Shown: positions 62,259-64,000 of the stretch, in pieces
How the letters are laid out: every line of letters starts with the position of its first letter
How positions within the stretch are numbered: the first letter of the stretch is position 1
NCBI RefSeq assembly: GCF_029227915.1
Contig: NC_079880.1
Span: 5,582,001 to 5,646,000 of the forward strand
Source of the DNA: Hydractinia symbiolongicarpus
Lineage: Eukaryota; Cnidaria; Hydrozoa; Anthoathecata; Hydractiniidae
DNA length: 64,000 nt
Direction: 5' to 3'
Notes under the pieces: generated by a model
The model's database searches: none
What the model saw: the letters and a program-made list of their open reading frames with translations, nothing else
Told to the model about the DNA's origin: nothing
Made by a program: the position numbers and the translations under genes

Positions 62259-64000
62259 TTCTGGAAATGAGTATACTCACAGGGTGCTTTCTTTGTATAC
62301 ATTCGACTATACGGGCCAAGCCCGGGATTTACGGGAAATCGCGGGTTTTCGTTTTACGGCAATTAAACCTCTTTCATTAAGCGTCTCATCAAAAATGAAA
62401 ACATTATTGAAAACTACAAGTCTCATGCGTTTTAGTGGTGAAAAAAAAATTTAAAAAATCCTTCGGGAAATGAGATTACTTCCTGGGTACTTTCTTTGTA
62501 TACATTCGACTATACGGGCCAAGCCCCGGATTTACGGGAAAACGCGGGATTTCGTTTGCCGGCGATTAAACCTCTTTCATTAAGCGTCTCATCAAAAATG
62601 AAAACACTTTTGAAAAGTACAAGTCTCATGCGTTTTAGTGGTGAAAAAATAATTTAAAAAATCGTTTGGGAAATGAGTTTACTCCCTGGGTACTTTCTTT
62701 GTATACTTTTGACTATACGGGCCGAGTCCGGGATTTACGGGAAATCGCGGATTTTCGTTTGCCGGCGATTAAACTTCTTTTATTCAGCGTCCCATCAAAT
62801 ATGAAAATATTTTTGAAAACTACAAGTATCATGCGTTTAGTGGTAAAAAAATAATATAAAAAATCGTTCGGGAAATGAGTTTACTCCCTGGGTACTTTCT
62901 TTGTATACTTTTGACTATACGGGCCAAGCCGGGATTTACGGGAAATCGCGGGTTTTCGTTTGCCGGTGATTAAACTTCTTTTATTCAGCGTCTCATCAAA
63001 AATGAAAACATTTTTAAAAACTACAAGTCTTATGCGTTTTAGTGGTGAAAAAATAATTTAAAAAATCGTTCTGGAAATGAGTTTACTCACAGGGTACTTT
63101 CTTTTTATAATTTTGACTATACGGGCCGAGTCCGGGGTTTACGGGAAATCGCGGGTTTTCGTTTGCCGGCGATTAAACTTCTTTTATTCAGTGTCTCATC
63201 AAAAAAGAAAACATTTTTGAAAACTACAAGTCTCTTGCGTTTTAGTGGTGAAAAAATAATTTAAAAAATCGTTCGGGAAATGAGTTTACTCCCTGGGTAC
63301 TTTCTTTGTATACTTTTGACTATACGGGCCAAGCCGGGATTTACGGGAAATCGCTGGTTTTCGTTTGCCGGCGATTAAACTTCTTTTATTCAGCGTCTCA
63401 TCAAAAATGAAAACATTTTTAAAAACTACAAGTCTTATGCGTTTTAGTGGTGAAAAAATAATTTAAAAAATCGTTCTGGAAATGAGTTTACTCACAGGGT
63501 ACTTTCTTTGTATACTTTTGACTATACGGGCCAAGCCCGGGATTTACGGGAAATCGGGGGTTTTCGTTTGCCGGCGATTAAACTTCTTTTATTCAGCGTC
63601 TCATCAAAAATGAAAACATTTTTGAAAACTACAAGTCTCATGCGTTTTAGTGGTGAAAAAATAATTTAAAAAATCGTTCAAGAAATGAGTTTACTCCCTG
63701 GGTACTTTCTTTGTACACTTTTGACTATACAGGCCAAGCCGGGATTTACGGGAAATCGCGGGTTTTCGTTTGCCGGCGATTGAACTTTTTTTATTCAGCG
63801 TCTCATCAAAAATGAAAACAATTTTAAAAACTACAAGTCTTTTGCGTTTTAGTGGTGAAAAAATAATTTAAAAAATCGTTCTGGAAATGAGTTTACTCAC
63901 AGGGTACTTTCTTTGTATACTTTTGACTATACGGGCCAAGCCCGGGATTTACGGGAAATCGCGGATTTTTGTTTGCCGGCGATTAAACTTCTTTTATTCA
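62249..64000 (+). repeat. Long-range duplicated segment, copy 2 (step 6477 bp), cut by window end
   Basis: The counterpart of 55772-57523. Scattered single-base differences are present, for example TTCAGTGTCTC and AAAAAAGAAAAC near 63190-63210, so the copies have diverged since the event or through exchange with neighbours. Confidence 0.8.
62264..62871 (+). repeat. Composite 3-monomer module, occurrence 6
   Basis: A 608-bp module in the usual order, with private GGGTGCTTTC, TTTTACGGCAATT and AAGTATCATGCG. It is part of the long-range copy that starts near 62249. Confidence 0.8.

Larger units (their letters stand above)
18531..64000 (+). repeat. Satellite array, right block (about 224 monomers of ~203 bp)
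   Basis: The same satellite family as the left block resumes in the same orientation and continues past the end of the window. Monomer lengths are mostly 202-203 bp. Copies with the segment GGGATTTAGGGAAATCGC are a little shorter. Higher-order units change along the block: 3-, 5- and 7-mers at 22.4-29.3 kb, mixed units at 30-41 kb, 5-mers at 42.8-44.9 kb, a 4-mer doublet at 45.1-46.7 kb, 4- and 3-mers at 48.7-50.7 kb, and 6-, 8- and 2-mers at 53-62 kb. No coding gene, RNA gene or transposon was seen in it. The short open frames are internal to monomers and have the same peptide again and again. Confidence 0.97.

Noticed and set aside
187-62854. Recurrent open frames of 60-102 codons within the satellite, for example 187-375, 7653-7868, 32146-32454 and 62666-62854
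   Set aside because: They repeat the same monomer-encoded peptide, occur on both strands, have no recognisable domain, and the 203-bp period breaks the frame between monomers.
1-64000. CRISPR array
   Set aside because: The repeats are ~203 bp and directly adjacent, with no unique spacers and no cas genes.
1-64000. CENP-B box in the monomer (TTTCGTTTGCCGGCGA region)
   Set aside because: It shares TTTCGTT with the human box, but the required A and CGGG core positions do not match.

Overview
This window is eukaryotic satellite DNA. Two blocks, 1-16083 and 18531-64000, consist of one head-to-tail tandem repeat family with a monomer of about 203 bp, all in the same orientation. I estimate roughly 300 monomers (about 79 left and 224 right of a single interruption). 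The array runs off both ends of the window. The monomer is about 38% GC, rich in A and T tracts and unusually rich in CpG. I found no protein-coding gene. Short open frames of about 60-100 codons recur only because the monomer itself is almost free of stops in one frame on each strand. The organism cannot be named from the sequence. An RNA polymerase III type tRNA-like element and a complex satellite with higher-order structure point to a eukaryote, and arrays like this are usual in centromeric or other constitutive heterochromatin (inference).

The monomers fall into recognisable variants. They differ in the CCTGGG or CACAGGG segment, in the CTTTTGAC, CATTCGAC or CATGCGAC segment, in the GCCAAGCCCGGG, GCCGAGTCCAGG or GCCGAGTCCGGG segment, and in the CTTCTTTTATTCAG, CCTCTTTCATTAAG or CTGGTTTTATTCAG segment. 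Variants recur in fixed orders and form higher-order repeats of 2, 3, 4, 5, 6, 7 and 8 monomers. The period changes from zone to zone: 6-mer units at 1-11 kb, 2-, 3- and 5-mers at 11-16 kb, 3-, 5- and 7-mers at 22-29 kb, mixed units at 30-41 kb, 5- and 4-mers at 42-47 kb, 4- and 3-mers at 48-51 kb, and 6-, 8- and 2-mers at 53-64 kb. Longer-range copies lie 4245 and 6477 bp apart. One pair of adjacent 810-bp units (45061-45870 and 45871-46680) shows no difference that I could see. Truncated and chimeric monomers mark past unequal exchanges.

The only non-satellite DNA is 16084-18530 (about 2.45 kb). It splits a single monomer at its A-run, with the satellite resuming in phase and in the same orientation, so it looks like an insertion. 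From left to right it holds a purine-rich GGCA-type low-complexity tract, AT-rich sequence, a minus-strand tRNA-like element with good A and B boxes but a shortened anticodon arm, a zone of diverged repeats, a degenerate AGCT-rich minisatellite of about 23 bp, and a final unique segment. I recognise no transposon protein in it.

The most informative signals are the insertion that splits one monomer, the tRNA-like element without a normal anticodon loop, a dyad-symmetric hairpin in the monomer whose outer pair covaries between variants, and the exchange scars that record how the array evolves.
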